From Chloracidobacterium sp. (GTDB taxonomy: Bacteria > Acidobacteriota > Blastocatellia > Pyrinomonadales > Pyrinomonadaceae): DNA of 64,000 bases. Under the pieces are notes generated by a model. The model worked only from the letters and a program-made list of their open reading frames with translations. It searched no databases and was not told the origin of the DNA. Positions 24,303 to 31,840 of this stretch are shown here, piece by piece. Location: assembly GCA_015075585.1 (NCBI GenBank), contig JABTUB010000001.1, forward strand, positions 1,660,501 through 1,724,500, given 5' to 3'. The translations under genes were made by a program, and so were the position numbers. Positions within the stretch are counted from its first letter, which is position 1. Each line of letters opens with the position of its first letter.

Positions 24303-25910
24303 ATGTCGTCAAAAATACGCAGGATATTGAAGTGGGTTGGCGTAGTGATCGGAGTCATCCTGCTGACCGCGGTTGGCTTGGGCATCTATGTTTACTCACT
24401 GATACCGAAGCCGATCGGCGAGAAACCTGTTTTGCAGGCAGAGCTTTTTGAAAAGCCCGAAAAGGAACTGCCTGTTGCGGGCAAGTTTATTTTCAAACCG
24501 GCAACCGAGCTTGCTGCGATGATCAAGAACAGGCAGGCAACCTCTGTCGAGATCGTTCAGGAACACATCAATTACATCAAGAACAACAATTACAAGACGA
24601 ACGCATTCGTTTGGCTGTTCGAACAAGAGGCGCTCGACGCCGCGAAGAAAGCGGACGAAAAGGTGGCTAAGGGCGAACCTCTCGGGTTGCTCGAGGGCGT
24701 GCCTGTCAGCATAAAGGAAGAATTTGCCGTCAAGGGTAAGCCCCAAACAGTGAATGCAGAGATGTTTCAGGGCTTTGTGGCCGCTAAAAATGCCGGTGTC
24801 GTTGACGCCCTTATCGATGAAGGCGCGATCGTACTCGGAACGACCAACGTGCCGAAGATGTTGTTTGACGCGCAGACGATCGGTGAAATATATCCTCGGG
24901 CAAACAACCCCTACGATCTCACGCGAACTCCGGGTGGCAGCACGGGCGGCGGCGCGGCGTCGGTCGCTTCGGGCTTTGCTCCGATCGCTCTGGGCGGAGA
25001 TTTTGGCGGCAGTATCCGTATCCCTTCAGCCAATTGCGGACTCTACGGCCTCAAGACTACTGACGGCAGCATGACTGATGCAAATCAGTTTCCCGGTGAA
25101 CCCGGGAATCCTAAATACCGTCGGATGATGGTCGCCGGCCCGATCGCTCGCACCGTCGATGATATCGATCTCGCTTGGAACGCTATTATGAACAATTGGC
25201 CCGAGCAGAAGGCGAAGATGCTCGAGCCGAAAGACGATCTTAAAGATTATAGGATCGCGTATTTCGACGAATGGAAATTTGGCAATGACAAAATTCTTGT
25301 CAGTAGGGATATCAAGGATAGGCTGAGAAAATTCGCGGAGGCTCTCAACTCGGCGAACGTCTCCGTCACCGAAGATCAGCCTGCCGATTTTGACAAGATG
25401 GTCGCGATGCACCGGATGCTCGCTATCTATGTGATGTTTGAGAAGGTGCCCTGGCTGTTAAGGCAATTCGCCATTCGTGAGTTCAAGCAAGCAGACAATC
25501 ACAGAATAGATCTGTCCGAGGTATTCGACCGCATGTCGGACCTCGACGCAGCCAAGTATGATGATTACATTCGGCGTCGCGAAGAGCAGACAAGGGAACT
25601 GGAAAAATTCTTTACTAAATATGATCTGTTGATAATGCCGGTAGCGTCCGTTCCCGCCATTAAGCACAACCCTGAGCACTCGCCCATATCCGTTGACGGG
25701 ACAAATGTCGATTACTGGGACAACTTCCTTTATCCCGTCGTCTTTAACGCAACCGGACACCCTGCGCTTACTATCCCGCTGGGGCTAAATAGCGAGGGCA
25801 TTCCAATCGCAGTGCAGGTCGTCGGACCGATCAACTCAGAGAAACGGTTGATCAAGTTCGCTAAACTGATCGAGCCGCTGCACGTCGGATTTACAAAACC
25901 GGTCGTCTAG
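24303..25910 (+). CDS. Membrane-anchored amidase (amidase signature family)
   Basis: 535 residues. An N-terminal transmembrane helix (VGVVIGVILLTAVGLGIYVY) anchors the enzyme, followed by a linker and the amidase signature domain from about 65. The Ser-cisSer-Lys triad is visible: Lys in VSIKEEF near 138, Ser in PGGSTGGGAAS near 212-219 and the nucleophile Ser in GGDFGGSIRIPS near 237. The family hydrolyses carboxylic amides, including fatty acid amides. AAGGAAAAG lies just before the ATG. The membrane anchor and arrangement resemble fatty-acid amide hydrolases, but the substrate is not determinable. Confidence 0.9.
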   Translation: MSSKIRRILKWVGVVIGVILLTAVGLGIYVYSLIPKPIGEKPVLQAELFEKPEKELPVAGKFIFKPATELAAMIKNRQATSVEIVQEHINYIKNNNYKTNAFVWLFEQEALDAAKKADEKVAKGEPLGLLEGVPVSIKEEFAVKGKPQTVNAEMFQGFVAAKNAGVVDALIDEGAIVLGTTNVPKMLFDAQTIGEIYPRANNPYDLTRTPGGSTGGGAASVASGFAPIALGGDFGGSIRIPSANCGLYGLKTTDGSMTDANQFPGEPGNPKYRRMMVAGPIARTVDDIDLAWNAIMNNWPEQKAKMLEPKDDLKDYRIAYFDEWKFGNDKILVSRDIKDRLRKFAEALNSANVSVTEDQPADFDKMVAMHRMLAIYVMFEKVPWLLRQFAIREFKQADNHRIDLSEVFDRMSDLDAAKYDDYIRRREEQTRELEKFFTKYDLLIMPVASVPAIKHNPEHSPISVDGTNVDYWDNFLYPVVFNATGHPALTIPLGLNSEGIPIAVQVVGPINSEKRLIKFAKLIEPLHVGFTKPVV

Positions 25911-25950
25911 TTCATTCATTTTCGCTCTAATCGAGTGAGGGTGTTCACCG

Positions 25951-26277
25951 ATGAAACCAAGCGCAAAACGCGTCATCCTTCGCATCGTACACCTTGTCGC
26001 CGTGATACCGGTGCTCGGGTACGTTTATCAGCCGGTGGCAGAGGCGGCCGAATACCAGCAGTTCACGCAGATGGTATTTATCCCGCTCGCAATACTCACA
26101 GGCTTCTGGATGTACATGGGCATCGTCTGGGCCATCCTTGGTGCGTCCTCGTGGGTTGCATTGACGTACTTCTTCGGCCCGCAAACGGGATTTGGCATCG
26201 CCCTGCTTGCGCAGATCGCAGTATTTGTTACACGATATTTTTATTTGAAGACGAAAAGGAGAGCTGCGGCTGAATAG
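25951..26277 (+). CDS. Small multi-pass membrane protein
   Basis: 108 residues with about four hydrophobic segments (LRIVHLVAVIPVLGYVY, MVFIPLAILTGFWMYMG, WAILGASSWVALTYFFG, FGIALLAQIAVFVTRYFYL) and basic ends. No family is recognised with certainty. It lies between the amidase and a VOC protein with short gaps, so it may belong to the same transcript. Confidence 0.7.
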   Translation: MKPSAKRVILRIVHLVAVIPVLGYVYQPVAEAAEYQQFTQMVFIPLAILTGFWMYMGIVWAILGASSWVALTYFFGPQTGFGIALLAQIAVFVTRYFYLKTKRRAAAE

Positions 26278-26295
26278 GCCCCATTGATCGACGTT

Positions 26296-26679
26296 ATGGC
26301 AAAAGTAACCGGCATTGGCGGAGTTTTCTTTAAGAGTGCGACGGATCATACCGAGCTTTCGGAGTGGTACGCAAAGCATCTGGGCCTCGAGTTGGAGCCT
26401 TGGGGCGGTGCGATCCTTAAATGGGAAAGTGACGCGGCTCCGGACGGCGGCATCACCGTCTGGAATGCGGCAGCACACGATACGGCATGGTTCGCACCAA
26501 GCGACTCTTCGTTCATGATCAACTACCGGATCGATAATATGGACGAAATGGTCGCACAGCTTACGGCTTCCGGCATTGAGGTCATCCAAGGCCCGGAAAC
26601 CCATGAGAACGGCAAATTCGCGTGGATAATCGACCCGGACGGCAACAAGGTCGAGCTTTGGGAACCGATCTTCGAATAA
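26296..26679 (+). CDS. VOC (glyoxalase/bleomycin-resistance) family protein
   Basis: 127 residues from the ATG at 26296; an upstream TTG adds four codons. The beta-alpha-beta-beta-beta paired modules are visible: GIGGVFFKSATDHTELSEWY at the N-terminus, and WIIDPDGNKVELWEP at the end with the Glu metal ligand. Family members are metal-dependent lyases, dioxygenases or binding proteins. The first-strand metal ligand position is not His (GGVFFKS), so metal binding may be altered. No substrate is indicated by neighbours. Confidence 0.85.
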   Translation: MAKVTGIGGVFFKSATDHTELSEWYAKHLGLELEPWGGAILKWESDAAPDGGITVWNAAAHDTAWFAPSDSSFMINYRIDNMDEMVAQLTASGIEVIQGPETHENGKFAWIIDPDGNKVELWEPIFE

Positions 26680-26737
26680 TTGAAGTCCGTTCGGCAATTC
26701 TGGTTTTTCCGAGGTTTCGTGAGAAAATCTTAATCGG

Positions 26738-27403
26738 ATGAAGATATCGAAGAGGGCCGAGCCGATACTGACCGCAGCGAGTGAGGCGTTAAAGGGATCG
26801 CTGACAAAATACGGCCGACGGCGGGCCTATCATCCGAACGAAGAGCTTTTCGCTGCCGAAGAACGGGCTGATTACCTGCCGATCATTGTCAGTGGCCGTG
26901 TGAAGATGGTGCAGTTTCCCGATGCGGGAAAGGAGGTCATCATCGGTATCTTTGGTGCGGGCGAGATGTTCGCGGTGCCTCCGGTCATTGACGGCGATGT
27001 CTATCCTGCGTCGGCCTATGCCCTAGAAGAGTCCGAGATTCTACTGCTCCACCGCGACGATTTTTTTCAATTACTAAAGGAAAGCCCGGAATTCTCACTG
27101 ATAGTCCTGCATTGGATGTCGGCAATGCTGCGGCAGAAAACAGGACTCATTAGCACCCTCGCGGGCGGCTCTGCGGAGCAAAGGATCGCAGGCGTGTTGA
27201 TACGCCTTTTCAATGCGGCGAATGATCCGCCGCCGGTTAAGATAAAACTCCGCCGCGAGGACATCGCCAGAATGGCGGGCCTCACGACCGAAACGGCCAT
27301 CCGCACGATCCGGCATCTTGCCGAGATCGGCGACATCACTATCGAGCGCGGAAAGATCATGATAGGCGACACCGATCGGCTCGAAGCACACTTAAGAACA
27401 TAG
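26738..27403 (+). CDS. Crp/Fnr family transcriptional regulator
   Basis: 221 residues with an N-terminal cyclic-nucleotide-binding-type beta roll (about 25-140) and a C-terminal winged helix. The recognition region reads RREDIARMAGLTTETAIRTI near 170, followed by the wing GDITIERGKIMI. There is no N-terminal cysteine cluster, so it is not an oxygen-sensing FNR, and the cAMP-binding Arg-Thr signature of Crp is not evident. It is followed after 21 bases by a DUF3565 gene and then by ric on the other strand; regulators of this DNR/NNR type often control nitrosative-stress genes. That link is inferred. Confidence 0.88.
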   Translation: MKISKRAEPILTAASEALKGSLTKYGRRRAYHPNEELFAAEERADYLPIIVSGRVKMVQFPDAGKEVIIGIFGAGEMFAVPPVIDGDVYPASAYALEESEILLLHRDDFFQLLKESPEFSLIVLHWMSAMLRQKTGLISTLAGGSAEQRIAGVLIRLFNAANDPPPVKIKLRREDIARMAGLTTETAIRTIRHLAEIGDITIERGKIMIGDTDRLEAHLRT

Positions 27404-27424
27404 GATCACGAAAAGGAGGGAACC

Positions 27425-27628
27425 GTGCAGCGTGTCATTACAAGTTTTATTATGGATGAAATGGGACATTGGGTCGCAATGCTCGAATGCGGGCACTACC
27501 AGCACGTGCGGCACGATCCGCCGCTTCGCGTCCGCGAATGGGTGCTCACCGAAGAAGGCCGCCGTTCGCGGCTTGGCCAATCGCTGAACTGCAAGAAATG
27601 CGATCAACGCATCCGCAGGGAATTCTGA
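27425..27628 (+). CDS. DUF3565 family small zinc-ribbon-like protein
   Basis: 67 residues from a GTG with AGGAGG 9 bases upstream. The sequence VAMLECGHYQHVRHDPP, then REWVLTEEGR and LNCKKCD, is the full DUF3565 pattern: Cys-x-His, His, and a C-terminal CxxC that could bind zinc. Function is unknown. In several bacteria it neighbours nitrite/NO or hemerythrin genes, consistent with the Crp/Fnr gene upstream and ric downstream here. Confidence 0.88.
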   Translation: MQRVITSFIMDEMGHWVAMLECGHYQHVRHDPPLRVREWVLTEEGRRSRLGQSLNCKKCDQRIRREF

Positions 27629-27666
27629 TCGGCCGCGACGCTCCGCGCAAAAATGTACGATCATAA

Positions 27667-27712
27667 AAGGCGTCTTCATCATTCGAGGTCGTTTCGACGA
27701 TGACGACGCCTT
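27667..27712. terminator. Bidirectional hairpin between DUF3565 and ric
   Basis: AAGGCGTC pairs with GACGCCTT, and inside it TCATC pairs with GATGA and CGA with TCG. A-rich sequence precedes it and TTGTTTT follows, so it can terminate the converging transcripts of both flanking genes. Confidence 0.75.
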
Positions 27713-27746
27713 GTTTTATGTGCAGTGGGATATCGGGTTTTGCTCT

Positions 27747-28706
27747 TTAGTGATGGCCGCCGCAGCCGCACGCATGGCCTGACGCCTGTACTGCCGGGCC
27801 CGGATCGGTTTCACTGATCGTTACGACACCATGCCCGTGGCCGCTTCCGCAGCCGCAGCCGCAGCCTCCGCCGCCGTGTCCGTGTGCATGCGCATGTCCG
27901 TGTGCATGGCCGTGACCGTGGCTATGCCCGCAGCCGCAAGCTGCCTCCTGCATCTCCTGCACGCCTTCGGGAACGCCTGCATCCTCCATTGCGATCGCTT
28001 TCGGGAAGAGAATGTTGTTCTCGAGGTGTATGTGCTGCCGAATGTCCTTATCGAGGCCGCCAAGTGCCGAAAAAAGCGACCTGTACGACATACACGCGTC
28101 GCCGGGCAGCGTAAGGTCATCCGTCAGCTCGCGGATCTCCTTGAGCATCTCCGCCGCCGCATCATGATCGCTGATCATGACGGCAACCGGATTTCGCGTT
28201 GAACCGAATGGTGCCGGCGGACAAGGCAGACCAAAGCCGAACGCACTCTCCATCAGGGCGATGTACGGGAACAACATACGCTCCTCCTTGAGCATGTGAG
28301 CTTCGAGTTCCGACTTCAGGCGTGAAAAGACCTCACGCACTTGAAGCAGTTCGGGATGATTGCGTCCGTGGACACCGCACACCTTGTCGAGCAATGCGGC
28401 TATGCGTGCATCTTCTTCGCGCGTGAAATCGTGGTGGCAGCGGACGATGTGATCCGAAAGTGCCGCCAGCGACATTGCATTGAAATCCAGTTCAGCCGTG
28501 CCGCTCTCCGTGTTCTGCGGCCTGTTCGCCTCTTTTTCAAATAGTTCGTTCAGCGTCTCGAATTCGACGCCGGTATCGCTGCAAGCCTCGGTGATCTGTT
28601 TTTTGCCGCCGCAGCAGTAGTCAATTCCAAGTTTCTCAAAAACCCTCTTCGATGGCGGAAAGTTCACAACATAATCTGCAACGGTTCGGGTCGGTTCAAG
28701 TTTCAT
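27747..28706 (-). CDS. ric: Iron-sulfur cluster repair di-iron protein (Ric/ScdA/YtfE) with metal-binding tail
   Basis: About 319 residues from the ATG at 28706, chosen for GAGGT upstream and for starting exactly at the conserved TRTVADYVVNFP. The DUF542/ScdA_N domain has the CCGGK motif near 32. A hemerythrin-like four-helix bundle follows, with di-iron ligands in HHDFTREE, HGRNHPEL, HMLKEERMLFPY, SDHDAAAEML and HIHLENNILFP. Ric proteins restore Fe-S clusters damaged by NO or peroxide. From about residue 258 the chain continues into an unusual run of alternating His-Gly/His-Ala and Cys-Gly units, ending GCGGHH. Such a tail is absent from characterised YtfE and probably binds metal. Confidence 0.92.
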   Translation of the reverse strand: MKLEPTRTVADYVVNFPPSKRVFEKLGIDYCCGGKKQITEACSDTGVEFETLNELFEKEANRPQNTESGTAELDFNAMSLAALSDHIVRCHHDFTREEDARIAALLDKVCGVHGRNHPELLQVREVFSRLKSELEAHMLKEERMLFPYIALMESAFGFGLPCPPAPFGSTRNPVAVMISDHDAAAEMLKEIRELTDDLTLPGDACMSYRSLFSALGGLDKDIRQHIHLENNILFPKAIAMEDAGVPEGVQEMQEAACGCGHSHGHGHAHGHAHAHGHGGGGCGCGCGSGHGHGVVTISETDPGPAVQASGHACGCGGHH

Positions 28707-29055
28707 TTTAATTACCTCATTCTTCCTTCGCGTGGCGGCCCGATCTGCCGGTGCCCTCCACGCGTCAAACATTTGTTCACTCTCATTCTTTCAGACAGTG
28801 ATACCGCAATATATGATGCAGCGCATAAACTGCACTCTTTTTTTCATCTAAAATGAACTCGGTTCAAGAGCCATGCCGTTCACGCCGTATTTGCTATCCG
28901 GAAAAAGGCAGGATGTACCGATCAGAACGGGTAAACAACATTTGAAGATGCTGCTTTCTGCGTTATTCTATCAACGGTATTTTTATGGCTCATCGATCGG
29001 GCTAAACCGCAGCATACAGCGGCGTTCACTTATGTCCTGATCGCGTTCCAACTCG
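28707..29055. promoter_or_regulatory. Divergent intergenic region between ric and korA
   Basis: 349 bases that must carry both promoters. An inverted repeat TGCAG-N8-CTGCA at 28817-28834 is a possible operator. I looked for a canonical FNR/DNR box (TTGAT or TTGAC with N4 and ATCAA) and did not find one. No reading frame here has coding character. Confidence 0.4.
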
Positions 29056-30900
29056 ATGAAAATAAATGATTTTGTGGTTCGCTTCGCGAACGTCAACGGT
29101 ACAGGTTCGGCATCTGCCAACGCATTGTTCACGCGCGCGATCTTTCGGATGGGAATTCCCGTAACACCCAAGAACATCTTTCCGTCAAATATCCAGGGCC
29201 TGCCGACGTGGTACGAGGTGCGTGTTTCCGAAAAAGGTCACCTCGGCCGCCGGGAAGGTGTCGATCTGATGGTTTCGGTCAATCCGCAGTCGATCAAGCA
29301 GGATCTGGCGGATGTAAAAAGCGGCGGATACTTCGTTTATGACAGCACAAAGCCGCTTCCGCCCGGCTTCTCTCGCGATGACGTTACGATGCTCGGCATC
29401 CCGATGACCGAGATCTGCAACGCCGAGTATCGCGATGCACGGCAGCGGCAGCTATTCAAGAACATATTGTATATCGGCGCCCTCGCAACGCTGTTCGACA
29501 TTGAATTTCCGGTGCTGGAAGGCCTTATCGCCGACCAATTCAAAGGAAAGGAAAAGCTGATCGAGCCGAATATCAATGCGCTGAATCTCGGAGTCAATTA
29601 CGTAAAGGAGAATTTTGAATTCCCGTTCGATCTGCGCGTCGAGCGCCGTGACCTTCTGGAAGGAAAGATCTTATACGGAGGCAATGCGGCATGTGCACTC
29701 GGTGCGGTCTATGGCGGCGCGACCGTTGCAGCGTGGTATCCGATCACGCCGTCAACATCCGTAGTCGATTCATTCTCAAAGTACTGCTCGAAATATCGCG
29801 TCGATCGGGAAACCGGCACGAATAACTTTGCGATCGTCCAGGCTGAGGACGAGCTGGCCGCGATCGGAATGGTGATCGGGGCAAGCTGGAACGGAGCCCG
29901 CTCCTTTACGGCGACAAGCGGCCCGGGCCTCAGCCTGATGAATGAGTTCCTCGGGCTGGGCTACTTCGCTGAAATACCCGCTGTGCTTATTGACGTGCAG
30001 CGAACCGGTCCTTCTACCGGAATGCCGACCCGAACTCAGCAGTCCGATCTGATGCTTGCCGCATACGCTTCACACGGCGATACAAAACATCCGCTGCTGC
30101 TGCCGTCCACGCCAAAGGAATGCTTTGAAATGACAGCACTTGCTTTCGACCTCACCGAAAGGCTGCAAACGCCCGTGATGGTTATGACCGATCTTGACCT
30201 CGGAATGAACGATCACGTTACGGACGCTCTCGAATGGGATGACAGCCGCGAATACGACCGCGGAAAGGTGCTCACGGCAGAACAGCTTGATGGGATCTAT
30301 TCGAATGGGACAAAGTTCGACGGCAAATGGGGCCGCTATTTGGACGTTGACGGCGACGGAATACCATATCGCACAACGCCGGGCACTCACGTCGAGCGCG
30401 GTGCATTCACGACGCGCGGTTCGTCGCGAAATGAATATGCCGCATACACGGAAGACGCCGCTGCCTACCAGCGCAATATGGATCGTCTCGCAACGAAATG
30501 GGACACCGCAAAGGAGATCGTTCCGCAGCCGCATTTTTATCAGGAGGAAAAGTGCTCAAACGACGGCGTGATCTTCTTCGGCACGTCGATATATGCGGCG
30601 GAAGAAGCGATCGAAATGCTTGCGGCAGAAGGTATCGCTCTCGACGCCATGCGGCCGAAAGCATTTCCTTTCGGTAAGGCATTCGCTGATTTTGTCGCGT
30701 CACACGACCGCATCTTCGTCATCGAACAAAATCGAGATGCTCAATTCCGCAGTCTGATGATGATCGAACTCGGCACCGCCTTGTCAGAACCCGGAGCGAT
30801 AGCGAGTGGCCTATCCGAAAAACTCATTCCCGTGCTGAACTACGACGGAATGCCGATCACCGCGGATAATATTTTTAGACAGATATGGGGGCGTCTTTAG
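29056..30900 (+). CDS. korA: 2-oxoacid:ferredoxin oxidoreductase, fused gamma-alpha subunit
   Basis: 614 residues. The gamma domain (about 1-190, FVVRFANVNGTGSASANALF) is fused to the alpha domain with the YPITPSTSVVD motif near 238 and TATSGPGLSLM near 290. This is the KorA/OorA architecture; with KorB it converts 2-oxoglutarate or a related 2-oxoacid plus CoA to acyl-CoA, reducing ferredoxin. It contains no ferredoxin domain of its own. The cognate beta subunit lies 936 bases downstream, separated by a hicBA module and its relics; the two genes are normally adjacent. Confidence 0.9.
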   Translation: MKINDFVVRFANVNGTGSASANALFTRAIFRMGIPVTPKNIFPSNIQGLPTWYEVRVSEKGHLGRREGVDLMVSVNPQSIKQDLADVKSGGYFVYDSTKPLPPGFSRDDVTMLGIPMTEICNAEYRDARQRQLFKNILYIGALATLFDIEFPVLEGLIADQFKGKEKLIEPNINALNLGVNYVKENFEFPFDLRVERRDLLEGKILYGGNAACALGAVYGGATVAAWYPITPSTSVVDSFSKYCSKYRVDRETGTNNFAIVQAEDELAAIGMVIGASWNGARSFTATSGPGLSLMNEFLGLGYFAEIPAVLIDVQRTGPSTGMPTRTQQSDLMLAAYASHGDTKHPLLLPSTPKECFEMTALAFDLTERLQTPVMVMTDLDLGMNDHVTDALEWDDSREYDRGKVLTAEQLDGIYSNGTKFDGKWGRYLDVDGDGIPYRTTPGTHVERGAFTTRGSSRNEYAAYTEDAAAYQRNMDRLATKWDTAKEIVPQPHFYQEEKCSNDGVIFFGTSIYAAEEAIEMLAAEGIALDAMRPKAFPFGKAFADFVASHDRIFVIEQNRDAQFRSLMMIELGTALSEPGAIASGLSEKLIPVLNYDGMPITADNIFRQIWGRL

Positions 30901-30970
30901 GTCAAGATATAGTAATAATAGGGGTTAGAGTATTTCGACGACATTAGTTTCTCTCTTTCTTTTCGTCAGA

Positions 30971-31180
30971 GTGCTGTATTTACAGCTTTCTCAAAGAACG
31001 GCGAAAGTGAGATCTGCAAATAAGGCATGCCTACTTACAAAGGATGTGATTCCAACTATTCGTGGTTTATATTTGGGACAGCAACTTTCTGAGATCTCCT
31101 TACCTAATATTGATGAAGTATGTGATTTGGAGACGTTGTGGAATCGAGCGGGTATTCTGCATGCTAGAATAAAATTGTGA
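30971..31180 (+). CDS. Doubtful short reading frame upstream of the hicB relic
   Basis: 69 codons from GTG, with A/T-rich third positions unlike its neighbours. The stop overlaps the ATG of the dead hicB copy (TGATG), as in coupled toxin-antitoxin pairs, so it could be the partner of that relic or its degraded end. Readable protein-like stretches are TIRGLYLGQQLSEISLPNI and LETLWNRAGILHARIKL. I recognise no family and there is no convincing ribosome site. Confidence 0.3.
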   Translation: MLYLQLSQRTAKVRSANKACLLTKDVIPTIRGLYLGQQLSEISLPNIDEVCDLETLWNRAGILHARIKL

Positions 31181-31335
31181 TGAAAGGCGAATACACAGTA
31201 GTTGTTAAGCAGGACGGCGATTGGTGAATCAGTTAGGTCGAGAGAATTTCGGGAGTGAATTTTCAGGAATGAACCCGTGGAGAGTTGTTTGAAAGTTTTC
31301 GTGTCACGCTTCGCGAAGCATTGGTATTCGGTTAA
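31180..31335 (+). pseudogene. Degraded hicB antitoxin with three in-frame stops
   Basis: Without any frameshift, 51 codons from ATG 31180 read MKGEYTVVVKQDGDW, stop, IS, stop, VERISGVNFQE, stop, TRGELFESFRVTLREALVFG. This is a complete short HicB, whose usual form is KxYTVVxxxDGDWWIGWVEEIPGVN, then a TREELLESLRxxLREAL helix. The stops (TGA 31225, TAG 31234, TGA 31270) fall where the family has Trp, Trp and Arg, so single transitions explain each. It is a dead gene 15 bases before an intact hicB of a different subtype. Confidence 0.85.
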
Positions 31336-31350
31336 TGTTAGGATATTGAT

Positions 31351-31623
31351 ATGTCAGGAAACTACATTTTGAGCGATTACGTGGAACTTGCTCTCCAAGA
31401 AGCTGAGTATGACAAATTGGAAGACAATACATTTTCCGGGCGAATCCCATCCTGTAAAGGGGTCGTGGCGTTTGCGGCTACTCTACGTGAATGTGAAAGC
31501 GAATTGCGTTCAACGCTGGAAGATTGGGTTCTCGTTGGTCTTAAGCTGGGTCATGAGTTACCGGTACTTTCAAACATCAACTTGAATCACACACCCGCTT
31601 ATGAGCCAGTGGCACCCGTGTAA
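31351..31623 (+). CDS. hicB: HicB family antitoxin
   Basis: 90 residues. The HicB partial RNase H-like fold is visible as YVELALQEAEYDKLEDNTF, then GRIPSCKGVVAFAATLREC and a helix ELRSTLEDWVLVGLKLG, ending with LPVLSNINL. HicB binds and inhibits HicA and usually represses the operon. There is no C-terminal ribbon-helix-helix or HTH, so DNA binding may be weak. AGGA lies 8 bases before the ATG. The gene overlaps hicA by 23 bases. Third codon positions are markedly A/T-richer than those of korA and korB, a sign of transfer. Confidence 0.9.
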   Translation: MSGNYILSDYVELALQEAEYDKLEDNTFSGRIPSCKGVVAFAATLRECESELRSTLEDWVLVGLKLGHELPVLSNINLNHTPAYEPVAPV

Positions 31624-31840
31624 GCGAAGCGATTTTATTCGCAGACTTCGGCGACTCGGTTTTGACGGACCATATTCTGGTTCCAGACATCAGTTTCTTT
31701 TATTTGAGAATCATCGCTTGACGGTTCCTTCGAATTTAGAGTATTCAGTTCCGCAACTTCGAATGATGCTGCGTGAGGCCGGTGAAATCCTTGGTCGCGA
31801 TATCACAGTGGAAGAGTGGAATAAACTTAAACTTAAATGA
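31601..31840 (+). CDS. hicA: HicA family mRNA interferase toxin
   Basis: 79 residues with the double-stranded-RNA-binding fold of HicA. KRSDFIRRLRRLGFDGPYSG is followed by the catalytic His in SRHQFLLF (His30), the strand LTVPSNLEYSVP and the helix LRMMLREAGEIL. HicA cleaves mRNA during stress until neutralised by HicB. It starts inside hicB. Its stop overlaps the korB start (ATGA), so ribosomes finishing hicA could reinitiate on korB; a toxin gene is thus built into the translation of a core metabolic enzyme. Confidence 0.9.
   Translation: MSQWHPCKRSDFIRRLRRLGFDGPYSGSRHQFLLFENHRLTVPSNLEYSVPQLRMMLREAGEILGRDITVEEWNKLKLK

Noticed and set aside
22197..31335. Stop-codon reassignment as the reason for several in-frame stops
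   Set aside because: All three stop codons are involved, normal genes use them as terminators, and the hicB relic has lost several key positions, so ordinary decay is the better explanation.
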